Positions 41,904 to 52,302 of a stretch of DNA of 64,000 bases are shown here, piece after piece. Source of the DNA: Bacillota bacterium. Its GTDB lineage: Bacteria; Bacillota; Clostridia; Oscillospirales; Ruminococcaceae. Position 1 is the stretch's first letter. Each line of letters opens with the position of its first letter. The stretch lies in NCBI GenBank assembly GCA_023412215.1, contig JAEYNX010000014.1, positions 124,001 through 188,000 on the forward strand, read 5' to 3'. The translations under genes and the position numbers were made by a program. The notes beneath the pieces are model-generated. The model ran no database searches. It had not been told where the DNA came from and saw only the letters and a program-made list of their open reading frames with translations.

Positions 41904-43949
41904 ATGTTCGCAGCAAACCTCCCCAAGGATATACAGTATTTAAAGGGCGTTGGCGAAAAGCGCGCCGGGCTTTACAAAAAGCTCGGTGTCGCGGATGTCG
42001 GTGCCCTTCTACGTTTTTACCCACGCACCTACCTCGACTTTACCAACCCCAGCCCGGTGGCCTCGGCGCCCTACGACGAGCCCTGTGTCATCCGCGCGCG
42101 GGTGTTTTTAAAGGCGCCCGAGCAGCGTATCCGCAAGGGGATGACGATTTACAAGGTGTTTGCCACCGACGACAGCACCGACCTCGTGCTCACCTTCTTT
42201 AACAACCCCTACGCCGCGGACGCCCTGGCGGAGGGCACCGAGTACCTCTTTTACGGGCGCGCGGCGGGCACAAAAGGACGGCGCGAGATGCCGTCTCCCC
42301 TCGTCTTTTCGGCGGGCGAAGAGGCGGGGCTTTCCCCCGTTTACCCGCTCACGGCAGGCCTAACCAACCGCACCGTGGTGCAGAATATGAAGCAGGCGCT
42401 TGCGCTATTAAGCGACGGCATGCCCGACCCGCTGCCGCCCGCTTTGCGCCGCGAGCAGGAGCTCTGCCATATCGCCTTCGCGCTGCGCAATATCCACTTC
42501 CCGCTCAGCGCCGAGCACCTGCAGGCCGCGCGCAAGCGGCTGATCTTCGAAGAGCTGCTCACCTTGGCGCTGTCGCTTGTGCTGCTGCGCGACCGCAGCC
42601 GCGAGGTGTCCTCGGCGGTGATCACAAACCCGAACGTGCGGGGCTTTTACGACGCTCTGCCCTTTACCCTCACCGGCGCGCAGCAGCGCGCCATAGACGA
42701 CGCGCTGCGCGACATGCAGGGCACCCGCCCCATGAGCCGTCTGGTGCAGGGGGATGTCGGCTCGGGCAAGACGGCGGTGGCCGCGGCCCTTTGCTATGCG
42801 GCGGCAAAGAACGGCCTGCAGTCGGCGCTGATGGCCCCCACCGAGATTCTGGCGCAGCAGCACTACGCTTCGCTAGAGCCGATGCTCTCGGCGGCGGGCA
42901 TCTCCTGCGCGCTGCTTACCGGCTCGGTGAAGGCGGCGCAGAAAAAGGTGATTCTCGCAAGCCTTGCCTCGGGCGCGCTTTCATTTGTGGTGGGCACCCA
43001 CGCCTTGCTCTCCCCCGAGGTGACCTTTCACCGGCTGGGGCTGGTGGTGGCGGACGAGCAGCACCGCTTCGGCGTGCGGCAGCGCGCTACCCTTGCCCAG
43101 AAGGGCGAGCACCCGCACATGCTGGTGATGTCGGCGACGCCTATCCCGCGCACGCTGGCGCTGATGATCTATGGCGACCTCGACGTGTCGGTGCTCGACG
43201 AGCTGCCCCCCGGCAGGCAGACGGTGAAAACCTATCTGATCGATTCCCCCAAGCGCCACCGCGCCTACAACTTCATCCGCGGCTTTTTAAACGAAGGCAG
43301 GCAGGCCTATATCGTCTGCCCGCTGGTGGAGGAGAGCGAGAGCGACCTCGCCTCCGCCACCGAGTTTGCCGAGCGGCTGATTGACGAGGACTTTCGCGGC
43401 TACAAGGTGGGGCTTTTACACGGCAAGCTCAAACCCGCCAAGAAGGAGGAGATGATGCGGCTCTTCCAGTCGGGCGAGATACAACTGCTGGTGGCCACCA
43501 CCGTGATCGAGGTGGGGGTGGACGTGCCCAACGCCGTGGTGATGATGATAGAAAATGCCGAGCGCTTCGGCCTCTCGCAGCTGCACCAGCTGCGCGGGCG
43601 GGTGGGGCGCGGCAGGCATGCCTCCTACTGCATCCTTGTTTCCGACAGCCAGAACGAACTGACGCGCCAGCGCCTGACCGCGATGTGCAAAACCGCCGAC
43701 GGCTTTAAGCTGGCGGAGGAGGATTTAAGGCTGCGCGGCCCGGGCGACTTCTTCGGCAGCCGCCAGCACGGCCTGCCGGAATTGCGGGTGGCAAATCTGG
43801 TGGACGACATGGCGGTGCTGCAGGCGGCGCAGAACGCCGCTCAGAGTATCTTAAGCGCCGACCCTGCCCTTGCGCTGCCCGAACACCAAGGCTTAAAGGA
43901 GAATATCACCGCGCTGTTCGGCTCGGTAAGCCCGGCGAGCTTTAACTGA
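41904..43949 (+). CDS. recG: ATP-dependent DNA helicase RecG
   Basis: The 681-residue protein has the RecG order. An N-terminal wedge/OB domain (LKGVGEKRAGLYKKLGV, RFYPRTYLDF) is followed by helicase domain 1 with Walker A GDVGSGKTAVAAAL (about residue 286) and the DEQH box VVADEQHRFGVRQR (about residue 383). Helicase domain 2 has VEESESDLASA, GLLHGKL, ATTVIEVGVDVPNA and QLRGRVGRG. RecG remodels stalled replication forks and Holliday junctions. GGCAGGGGGAA precedes the ATG. It follows the DhaL/DegV kinase gene by 46 bp, as in many Bacillota. Confidence 0.97.
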   Translation: MFAANLPKDIQYLKGVGEKRAGLYKKLGVADVGALLRFYPRTYLDFTNPSPVASAPYDEPCVIRARVFLKAPEQRIRKGMTIYKVFATDDSTDLVLTFFNNPYAADALAEGTEYLFYGRAAGTKGRREMPSPLVFSAGEEAGLSPVYPLTAGLTNRTVVQNMKQALALLSDGMPDPLPPALRREQELCHIAFALRNIHFPLSAEHLQAARKRLIFEELLTLALSLVLLRDRSREVSSAVITNPNVRGFYDALPFTLTGAQQRAIDDALRDMQGTRPMSRLVQGDVGSGKTAVAAALCYAAAKNGLQSALMAPTEILAQQHYASLEPMLSAAGISCALLTGSVKAAQKKVILASLASGALSFVVGTHALLSPEVTFHRLGLVVADEQHRFGVRQRATLAQKGEHPHMLVMSATPIPRTLALMIYGDLDVSVLDELPPGRQTVKTYLIDSPKRHRAYNFIRGFLNEGRQAYIVCPLVEESESDLASATEFAERLIDEDFRGYKVGLLHGKLKPAKKEEMMRLFQSGEIQLLVATTVIEVGVDVPNAVVMMIENAERFGLSQLHQLRGRVGRGRHASYCILVSDSQNELTRQRLTAMCKTADGFKLAEEDLRLRGPGDFFGSRQHGLPELRVANLVDDMAVLQAAQNAAQSILSADPALALPEHQGLKENITALFGSVSPASFN

Positions 43950-43956
43950 TATCCTC

Positions 43957-44312
43957 ATGGGCGTTACGGGCGAGAAAGAAGGGATTGCTATCATTGGAGA
44001 AATTGTGACCGTGACGATTGACCGGCCAATAGGCATCCGCCACCCGGAGTATCCGGCAATGGTTTACCCCATCAACTATGGCTACATCAAAGGGATTATT
44101 GTGCCTGACGGAGAAGAACAGGATGCTTACATCTTAGGTTGTCGGAACCCGTTAAAGAATTCACGGGGAACGTGATTGCCATCATTCACCGCAAGGATGA
44201 TGTAGAGGAGAAATGGGTGGTAGCCCCTATCAATAGCTTTTTTACCAAAGAGGAAATTGAGCGGCAGGTTCACTTTCAGGAACAGTATTACGACAGTGTT
44301 GTTGAGTGTTAA
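43957..44312 (+). pseudogene. Inorganic pyrophosphatase-like gene broken by a frameshift
   Basis: The first frame encodes IGEIVTVTIDRPIGIRHPEY through PDGEEQDAYILG. It then runs out of register at about 44138-44148, where the expected continuation EPVKEFTGNVIAIIHRKDDV, then KWVVAP and FTKEEIERQVHFQEQYY, is in another frame and ends at TAA 44310-44312. One missing base between GGT (44137-44139) and GAA (44145-44147) explains the shift. Joined, the two parts make a small protein of about 105-110 residues, like the short pyrophosphatase-type proteins of Clostridia. The start is unclear: ATG 43957 or an ATT near 43993. Either the gene is dead, or a sequencing or assembly error lies here. Confidence 0.8.
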
Positions 44313-44345
44313 CGAAGCCCTCCCATGTGTACGGGAGGGCTTCGT
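44312..44345. terminator. Bidirectional terminator between pseudogene and rsmA
   Basis: A 12-14 bp stem (CGAAGCCCTCCC pairing with GGGAGGGCTTCG, loop ATGTGTAC) separates the convergent genes. It starts at the pseudogene stop and ends 5 bp before the rsmA stop. Confidence 0.75.
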
Positions 44346-44349
44346 ATTA

Positions 44350-45237
44350 TTATGGATTATTACTCTCTGTAAAGGCCTTGATACTGTCTGCAAGGGCGGC
44401 GAACTGCTCCATGGTAAGCTGCTCGGCACGATGGGTGGGCGGTACACCCGCCGCTGTGATGGCCGACAGCACCTGCTCCTTCGCAAGGCCGCCCACACCG
44501 GCGAGGGCGTTTGAGATGGTTTTGCGGCGCATGCCGAACGCGGCCTTTACCACCGTGAAGAAGAGGCACTCATCCTTTACCGGCAGCACCGGGGCTGCGT
44601 GCACATCCAGCCGAATGACGGTGGAGTCCACCTCGGGGGCAGGCATAAAGCTGCCGCGCGAAACCTGAAACAGCACCTTCGGCTCGCTGTAGTAGCGCAC
44701 GGCGATGGTAACGGCGCCCACGTCGCGGGTGGCGGGCTTTGCGCACAGGCGGGCCGCCGCCTCCTTCTGCACCATCACGGTGATGGCCTTTACCGGCAGG
44801 CGCGCTTCGAGCAACGACATCACGATCGGCGAGGTGATGTAATAGGGCAGGTTGGCGCAGATCACCACCTCCATGCCCGCGAACTCGCGCGCAATGAGGG
44901 CGTGCAGGTCTACCTTCAACACATCGTTGTTGATAACGGTGACATTATCAAAGCCCGCGAGGGTTTCCTTAAGCACCGGCAGCAGGCGGGTGTCCAGCTC
45001 TATACACACCACGCGTCCGGCGATCTTAGCAAGCTCGGCGGTGAGCACGCCGATGCCCGGTCCGACTTCAATAACGCCGATCCCCCGCGCGCCTGAAAGC
45101 TCCGCCATTCTGGGGCAGACGCCGGGGTTTATAATAAAATTCTGCCCCAGCGCCTTTGAAAAGGTAAAACCGTGGCGGCGCAGCAGCTCTTTTACCGTGG
45201 TGATGTTTGAAAGATTCTCTTGCATTTTAATATCCAT
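44350..45237 (-). CDS. rsmA: 16S rRNA dimethyladenosine transferase
   Basis: The roughly 295-residue enzyme dimethylates two adjacent adenosines near the 3' end of 16S rRNA. It has LGQNFIINPGV (about residue 31), the SAM loop VIEVGPGIGVLTAEL (about 57-71), and the catalytic NLPYYITSPIV (about residues 126-136), then RGSFMPAPEVDSTVIRL. Length is normal. The ATG at 45237 stands directly after the right arm of a 16-bp perfect hairpin that holds the GAGAGGG ribosome binding site; the ATG at 45225 is the alternative start. It is downstream of cdd in the same direction. Confidence 0.93.
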   Translation of the reverse strand: MDIKMQENLSNITTVKELLRRHGFTFSKALGQNFIINPGVCPRMAELSGARGIGVIEVGPGIGVLTAELAKIAGRVVCIELDTRLLPVLKETLAGFDNVTVINNDVLKVDLHALIAREFAGMEVVICANLPYYITSPIVMSLLEARLPVKAITVMVQKEAAARLCAKPATRDVGAVTIAVRYYSEPKVLFQVSRGSFMPAPEVDSTVIRLDVHAAPVLPVKDECLFFTVVKAAFGMRRKTISNALAGVGGLAKEQVLSAITAAGVPPTHRAEQLTMEQFAALADSIKAFTESNNP

Positions 45238-45274
45238 GCCCTCTCTTTTGGGCCTTACGCCCAAAAGAGAGGGC
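45238..45274 (-). promoter_or_regulatory. Perfect hairpin covering the rsmA ribosome binding site
   Basis: Two perfect 16-bp arms (45238-45253 and 45259-45274) with a 5-nt loop lie immediately before the rsmA ATG. In the mRNA the 3' arm reads GCCCAAAAGAGAGGGC, and its GAGAGGG is the only plausible RBS for that ATG. Pairing would hide the RBS, so translation may be controlled, or the hairpin may act as a terminator-like structure ahead of the later start. Confidence 0.6.
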
Positions 45275-45290
45275 ATAAAACCAAATATAA

Positions 45291-45314
45291 AAAGTGCCGG
45301 TGCCGCATAGCGGC
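45291..45314 (-). terminator. Probable terminator of cdd
   Basis: On the minus strand a TGCCGC-TAT-GCGGCA hairpin (45300-45314) is followed by CCGGCAC and TTTTTAT. A second hairpin with 10-bp arms (GGTTGAAAGA/TCTTTCAACC, 45379-45401) lies nearer to cdd. The 200-bp cdd-rsmA gap has no gene. Confidence 0.5.
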
Positions 45315-45437
45315 AGGAAGGGTCTTCATGACGATGAAGGGTTTAACCTATCATCGTCTTTACAGGCAGTTTTTCGAGGGTTGAAAGATTTTCTTTCAAC
45401 CTGCCTCCGCAGTTGTGCGATGATTTTTAAGCTTCCG

Positions 45438-45851
45438 TTACAGCTCCTCGTCCTTGCTAAACTCGGTGAAGGCATGGGGCAGCAGATCATCAAAGGTATA
45501 CTCCCGCACCTGCGTGCCGTCGTGGTTTGCGCAGAGCACCGGCGTTTTCGGCTCCACGAACTCCGACAGAAACTGCCTGCAGATGCCGCAGGGGGTCACC
45601 GGCTCTTCCCCCGCGCAGACGGCAACCGCCGTGATCCGCTTGGCGCCCTCGCTCACCGCCTTAACAGCCGCCACGCGCTCGGCGCAGAGGGTTGCCCCAA
45701 ACGAGCTGTTCTCGATATTACATCCTGTATAAATAGTGCCGTTTTCGTCACAAACCGCGGCCCCCACCCGAAAGCCGGAGTAGGGCACATGGGCATGGGT
45801 TCTGGCCTTCACCGCCAGTGCCACCAGCCTGTTTTTCAGTAAATCCTCCAT
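45438..45851 (-). CDS. cdd: Cytidine deaminase
   Basis: The 137-residue enzyme converts cytidine or deoxycytidine to uridine. It has the substrate loop YSGFRVGAAV, the GCNIENSSFG segment, and the zinc motifs CAERVAAVKAV (Cys-Ala-Glu with the catalytic Glu) and PCGICRQFLSEF. Length is typical of the small tetrameric class. The ATG at 45851 starts MEDLLKNRLVALAVKA. It lies between the HD-domain gene and rsmA, all leftward. Confidence 0.95.
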   Translation of the reverse strand: MEDLLKNRLVALAVKARTHAHVPYSGFRVGAAVCDENGTIYTGCNIENSSFGATLCAERVAAVKAVSEGAKRITAVAVCAGEEPVTPCGICRQFLSEFVEPKTPVLCANHDGTQVREYTFDDLLPHAFTEFSKDEEL

Positions 45852-45975
45852 CGGTGCGCCTCCAAAAGAATATACGTCGGGTTAACCGCTATACTAATAC
45901 TAAATCTTTGAAAAATCATTTTCCGTACCAGTATTTTTGCTGGCGTAAAAAATGTACCGGACGGCAATGGAATGA

Positions 45976-46641
45976 TTATAAAATGGGCGTGTCGTTGATG
46001 GTAAGCCGAAACCACGTGTTTAAAAAGTGCGCCGCACGCTTGCACAGCATCATGCGCTGCAGAAAGATCTCAAAGTAATCCATCATGGGGCAGATGTCGG
46101 TGTCGATCTCCAGCGCGAGCATGACCGTTTTGGCGTCGCTGCCGATGGAAAGCGACGACTTCTGCACCGCGTAGTTGACGCGGTCGTGTATGTCAAAGGT
46201 GGCAACATCGTTGTTCCTTACGCGCGAACGGCGCACGTCACTTTTGTCGGCTAAGATAAGCGCCGCCGCCACCTCGCTCACGGGCGCCGCGGTACCTTCG
46301 TCGTGGTTGCCGATGGCACAGATGATGGTGGCAATGTCGTTTGGCTCCATGCCCAGGTTATCCAGTATGCGAAAGGCCATAACCGCGCCGCTCTGCGCGT
46401 GGTCTATGCGGTTTACCACGTTGCCGATATCGTGCATGTACCCCGCGATACGCGCAAGCTCGCAGGTGTGCTCGTCGTACCCCAGCCGCTGCAGCAGCTC
46501 ATAGGCCACGGCGGCGCTGCGCGTCACATGCGCGAAGGCGTGCTCGGTATAGCCTAGCGAAGCCAGCGCCTTGTCGGCCATCTTGATATAGGTTTGAATC
46601 TCTTTATTTTCGCGAATCATCTCGTAGGTAATCTCAGGCAA
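45976..46641 (-). CDS. HD-domain phosphohydrolase
   Basis: The roughly 221-residue protein carries the HD metal site: HAFAHVTRSAAVAYEL (His), AGYMHDIGNVVNRIDHAQSG (His-Asp) and a later IGNHDEGTAAP, LADKSDVRR (Asp). HD proteins hydrolyse phosphate esters or nucleotides; the substrate here is unknown. Start choice: AAGGAGG ends just before TTG 46641 with 8-nt spacing, giving LPEITYEMIRENK; the longer frame from GTG 46665 would contain that RBS. A 125-bp gap separates it from cdd. Confidence 0.88.
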   Translation of the reverse strand: MPEITYEMIRENKEIQTYIKMADKALASLGYTEHAFAHVTRSAAVAYELLQRLGYDEHTCELARIAGYMHDIGNVVNRIDHAQSGAVMAFRILDNLGMEPNDIATIICAIGNHDEGTAAPVSEVAAALILADKSDVRRSRVRNNDVATFDIHDRVNYAVQKSSLSIGSDAKTVMLALEIDTDICPMMDYFEIFLQRMMLCKRAAHFLNTWFRLTINDTPIL

Positions 46642-47172
46642 ACTGTTTTTCCTCCTTGCGGTCACATCATCATGCTAATTTCAATAAGAAATAGTACGAA
46701 AAAATTCTTCACAAAAGGCAATTCAACCTTTTGCTTGAATTTTTTCTATATTTCCAGTTAAAAAAGTATCAGCCAAGAGTTGATGGATGCTTTTATTATA
46801 TACTATTTGAGCAGCAAATTCAGCAGCCCAATGTAAAAAGAGTGTTTTTCGTCAGATAATTCTAGTGTAATACTAATTCCGCAAAAGATGTTTTTATCAC
46901 TTTTTGAACCCTCGTCTGGCGGAGAGCAGCAACGCAGTGCGTTGTTGCAGTAAGCATATTGATTGAATGATAATTCGGCGGATTAAACCCTTCCACGCCG
47001 TTTTTAAAGCGGCGTGCTTATCTTAAGGGCTTTATTCCCCTTTTAAACTGAATTTAATATAAACATACTTGAAATTAAGGTTTTAGTATTGAAAAGTATC
47101 CTTAAATAGTATATAATTAAAGCGTTGCAAGCAAACAGGATAATTTAAAGCATAACATCAAAGGGGTTACGT
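46642..47172. other. Gene-poor 530-bp region before coaX
   Basis: No convincing gene lies here. It contains a copy of the dispersed CTAATTTCAATAAGAAATAG repeat, a 10-bp-arm hairpin with one mismatch at 46926-46948, a TAATTCGGCGG stretch shared with the adenine deaminase leader, and the coaX promoter at 47089-47117. On the minus strand a start-less open frame of about 56 codons runs from about 46980 to 46811 (SAELSFNQYAYCNN through LLNLLLK). It is probably part of a repeat rather than a gene. Confidence 0.5.
47089..47117 (+). promoter_or_regulatory. Sigma-A promoter of coaX
   Basis: TTGAAA (47089-47094), a 17-bp spacer and TATAAT (47112-47117) lie 55 bp upstream of the coaX start. Confidence 0.85.
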
Positions 47173-47940
47173 ATGGTACTAGCTATCGACATCGGCAACA
47201 CAAACATCTGCCTCGGCTGTTATGAAGACGGTAAGCTGGTTTTGACCTCCCGCCTTTACACCGATACCGACCGTACGGAGGATCAGTACGCGATTGAACT
47301 GCGCGACATCTTCAATCTGTACGGTTTTTCACATAAGAGCGTGGAGGGCTGCATCATCGCCTCGGTAGTGCCCAAACTTTCCCCCGTTTTGAAAAACGCG
47401 GTGGAAAAGTACCTGCACTGCAAGGTGCTCACCGTTTCGGCGGGTATTAAAACGGGTTTAAACCTCCGCGCGGAAAACCCCGCGGCCATCGGTGCGGACT
47501 TTGTGTGCGGCGCGGTGGGTGCCATGAGCAAATACCCCCTGCCCTGCGTGATTATCGACCTAGGCACCGCCACCAAGATCTTCGCGGTGGATAAAACCGG
47601 TTCGTTTATCGGCGGCTCTATACTGCCGGGCGTTGTCATCTCGCTGGAGGCGCTTTCCAAGCGCACCGCGCAGCTGCCTACCATCGGCTTAGACGGCCAG
47701 GACCCGCCGCTGATCTCCACCATCACGGTGGAAAGCATGCGCTCGGGCATCCTGTACGGCACCGCCGGTATGATAGACGGCATGGCGCGCCGCTACGCGG
47801 AGGCCTTTGACACCAAGCCTGTTTTCGTAGCGACCGGCGGGCTTTCAACCATTATTGTAAAGTACTGTCGTGAAGAGATTGTCTTAGACCCCGATCTGGT
47901 GCTGGAGGGCCTGTACCGCATCTACCAAAAGAACACCTGA
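47173..47940 (+). CDS. coaX: Type III pantothenate kinase
   Basis: The 255-residue kinase starts coenzyme A synthesis by phosphorylating pantothenate. It has the ASKHA-fold phosphate motif DIGNTNICLG at residues 5-14, GADFVCGAVGA near residue 110, VIIDLGTATKIFAVD, GGSILPGVVISLEAL and VFVATGGLSTII. Unlike type I or II enzymes it needs a monovalent cation and is not inhibited by CoA. A good promoter is just upstream. The next gene encodes an ECF transporter S component, so import and phosphorylation of pantothenate may be linked. Confidence 0.95.
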   Translation: MVLAIDIGNTNICLGCYEDGKLVLTSRLYTDTDRTEDQYAIELRDIFNLYGFSHKSVEGCIIASVVPKLSPVLKNAVEKYLHCKVLTVSAGIKTGLNLRAENPAAIGADFVCGAVGAMSKYPLPCVIIDLGTATKIFAVDKTGSFIGGSILPGVVISLEALSKRTAQLPTIGLDGQDPPLISTITVESMRSGILYGTAGMIDGMARRYAEAFDTKPVFVATGGLSTIIVKYCREEIVLDPDLVLEGLYRIYQKNT

Positions 47941-48146
47941 TAAGCCTTTAGAGCCCCCGCCTTCGGCGCAAGGGGAACACCTATTTTGGTGAACAGCCGC
48001 CGCGGTGCCTGCCGCGGCCGGCTTTCATAATACAAGCGTTGCATCTCGCACAGGGCTATATACTTATTACGATTTGGATACTTAACGTTATCCTTCTTAT
48101 CGGAATTTATATGGGGCTCATGAGAGCGACAGCAGGAGGAATTATA

Positions 48147-48782
48147 GTGAATACCAACAGCAAACGCATCTCTACTCGTACTCTGACGATACTCGGCATT
48201 CTCACCGCCATTGAGATGATTATGGCGTTTACCCCGCTCGGTTCTATCCCCATTGGCCCTATTGTGGCGACACTCGCGCACATACCGGTAATTATTGCGG
48301 CTGTGACACTGGGTGTTGGCGCCGGCGCTTATATGGGGGCGGTATTCGGGCTGCTAAGTTTTATTGTAAACACCTTCGTACTGCCCACCCCAACCTCGTT
48401 CATCTTTACTCCATTCAGCCCCATCGGGGCGGTGGAGGGCAACTTCTGGAGCCTTGTTATCTGCTTTGTGCCGCGTATATTGCTGGGCGTTGTAGCCGGC
48501 CTGCTTTTTAAGTGGATTGCAAAGCGCGACAAGCGCCGGTACTTTGCCTACAGTATCTCGGCGCTGGTGGCTTCACTGCTGCATACCGTGCTGGTGCTGG
48601 GCGGCGTGTATGTGTTCTTCGGGCAGCAGTATGCCCAGGTGATCGGTCAGGCATTCAGCGCACTGTTGGGCCTTATCATGACAGTGGTGCTTACAAACGG
48701 CGTGCCTGAGGCTATCCTCGCCGTAGTACTTACCGTTGCCGTTGGCAAGGCGCTGGAGCGTTTGCAGAGAAACCGCAGTTAG
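48147..48782 (+). CDS. ECF transporter S component, probable pantothenate specificity
   Basis: The 211-residue protein has about six membrane helices (TLTILGILTAIEMIMAFTPLG, GVGAGAYMGAVFGLLSFIVN, LLGVVAGLLF, ISALVASLLHTVLVLGGVYVFF) and the layout of ECF substrate-binding S components. Such proteins pair with a shared EcfAAT energising module encoded elsewhere. Pantothenate (PanT-like) is inferred from the coaX neighbour. GTG 48147 follows AGGAGGA by 6 nt, and a longer in-frame extension upstream is unlikely. A terminator follows at 48849. Confidence 0.85.
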   Translation: MNTNSKRISTRTLTILGILTAIEMIMAFTPLGSIPIGPIVATLAHIPVIIAAVTLGVGAGAYMGAVFGLLSFIVNTFVLPTPTSFIFTPFSPIGAVEGNFWSLVICFVPRILLGVVAGLLFKWIAKRDKRRYFAYSISALVASLLHTVLVLGGVYVFFGQQYAQVIGQAFSALLGLIMTVVLTNGVPEAILAVVLTVAVGKALERLQRNRS

Positions 48783-48848
48783 CATACAATCTGCCCTTGG
48801 CAGAACATATGGATTTACCAAGAGCTTTTCTTTCATCAACCTATAACC

Positions 48849-48887
48849 GCACATGCGAAGAAATGCCCTTTCTCGCATGTGCTTTTT
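48849..48887 (+). terminator. Terminator of the ECF S component gene
   Basis: Ten-bp arms (GCACATGCGA/TCGCATGTGC) with a looped middle that can pair further are followed by TTTTT. They lie 66 bp after the stop. Confidence 0.8.
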
Positions 48888-48932
48888 ATTAAGTTAGAGG
48901 GCAATGCCCTATGGAATGGAGTGATATCTAAA

Positions 48933-51395
<2,463 letters not shown>

Positions 51396-51417
51396 GACAT
51401 ATTAAGGTGGTTTTCTT

Positions 51418-51792
51418 ATGGCGTATCTGTTTGTCGGCATTGGCGGGGGCTTGGGCGCGATCGCGCGGTATGTGCTCAGCCAGGTATTCAGCCCTCTTTC
51501 CTCCGGCTTCCCCGTTGCCACACTCCTCATCAACTTTATCGGAGCGCTGGTGATTGGGCTTGTCACCGAGCTCTCGCAACGGCTCATCCCGCTGCCGCCA
51601 AACCTGCTGCTCTTTCTCACCACCGGCCTCTGCGGCGGGTTTACCACCTTTTCCACCTTCTCTCTCGAAACCATCAACCTGTTTGAGAAGGGGCGCGTCG
51701 CGGCGGGCTTTAGCTATGCCGCCGCAAGCGTGTTGCTCTGCGCCGCCGGGGTGCTTGCTGGCAAGGGATTGATACGCCTGTTCGCGCGCTAA
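51418..51792 (+). CDS. crcB: Fluoride ion channel CrcB/Fluc
   Basis: The 124-residue membrane protein has four helices and the family motifs GGLGAIARYVLSQ, TLLINFIGALVIGLV (the conserved Asn) and TTGLCGGFTTFSTFSLE (the Phe/Ser-Thr track and Na+ site). It forms a dual-topology dimer that lets fluoride leave the cell. It starts 22 bp after copA and is probably co-transcribed. No fluoride riboswitch is seen upstream. Only one copy is present, as expected for the homodimeric type. Confidence 0.95.
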   Translation: MAYLFVGIGGGLGAIARYVLSQVFSPLSSGFPVATLLINFIGALVIGLVTELSQRLIPLPPNLLLFLTTGLCGGFTTFSTFSLETINLFEKGRVAAGFSYAAASVLLCAAGVLAGKGLIRLFAR

Positions 51793-51812
51793 ACAGAATA
51801 GCAGAATACAGA

Positions 51813-51837
51813 AAGGCCGCCCCGTTGGGGCGGCCTT
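51813..51837. terminator. Hairpin terminator between crcB and rplL
   Basis: A perfect 11-bp stem (AAGGCCGCCCC/GGGGCGGCCTT, loop GTT) separates convergent crcB and rplL. T-runs are short; the strong stem suggests bidirectional termination. Confidence 0.75.
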
Positions 51838-51859
51838 GTCCATCTTGGCGAAGCCAAAA

Positions 51860-52234
51860 TTATTTAATCTGAGCCTTAGCGCCGGCTTCTTCCAGCTTCT
51901 TGGCAAGCTCGTCGGCCTCAGTCTTGGAGATGCCCTCTTTAAGAGCCTTAGGAGCAGCCTCAACGAAGTCTTTCGCTTCCTTTAAGCCGAGGCCGGTGAG
52001 CTCCTTAACAACCTTGATAACCGCCATCTTGTTGGCGCCTACCTCGGCAAGGATTACGTCAAACTCGGTCTTCTCCTCTGCAGCGGGAGCAGCAGCGGCG
52101 GGGCCGGCCATCATTACGGGAGCGGCAGCGGAAACGCCGAACTCCTCTTCGATTGCCTTTACAAGCTCATTTAACTCTAAAACGGTAAGAGTTTTGATTT
52201 CTTCGACAAATTTAGTAATTTTCTCAGAAGCCAT
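51860..52234 (-). CDS. rplL: 50S ribosomal protein L7/L12
   Basis: The 124-residue protein has the L7/L12 N-terminal dimerisation helix region (KITKFVEEIKTLTVLELNEL), an Ala/Pro-rich hinge (MMAGPAAAAPAAEE) and the C-terminal domain (FDVILAEVGANKMAVIKVVK, then LGLKEAKDFVEAAP). It recruits translation factors to the ribosome stalk. AGGGAGGTAT-type RBS is present. It is followed by a terminator and crcB rather than the usual rpoB. Confidence 0.98.
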   Translation of the reverse strand: MASEKITKFVEEIKTLTVLELNELVKAIEEEFGVSAAAPVMMAGPAAAAPAAEEKTEFDVILAEVGANKMAVIKVVKELTGLGLKEAKDFVEAAPKALKEGISKTEADELAKKLEEAGAKAQIK

Positions 52235-52302
52235 TGAAATATACCTCCCAGTTATTTTTAATTTTTTAGTTTAGATACCATAGGCACGGTACACCGGCTG
52301 AA

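Noticed and set aside
51396..51417. Fluoride riboswitch before crcB
   Set aside because: Only 22 bp separate copA and crcB, too short for the aptamer.
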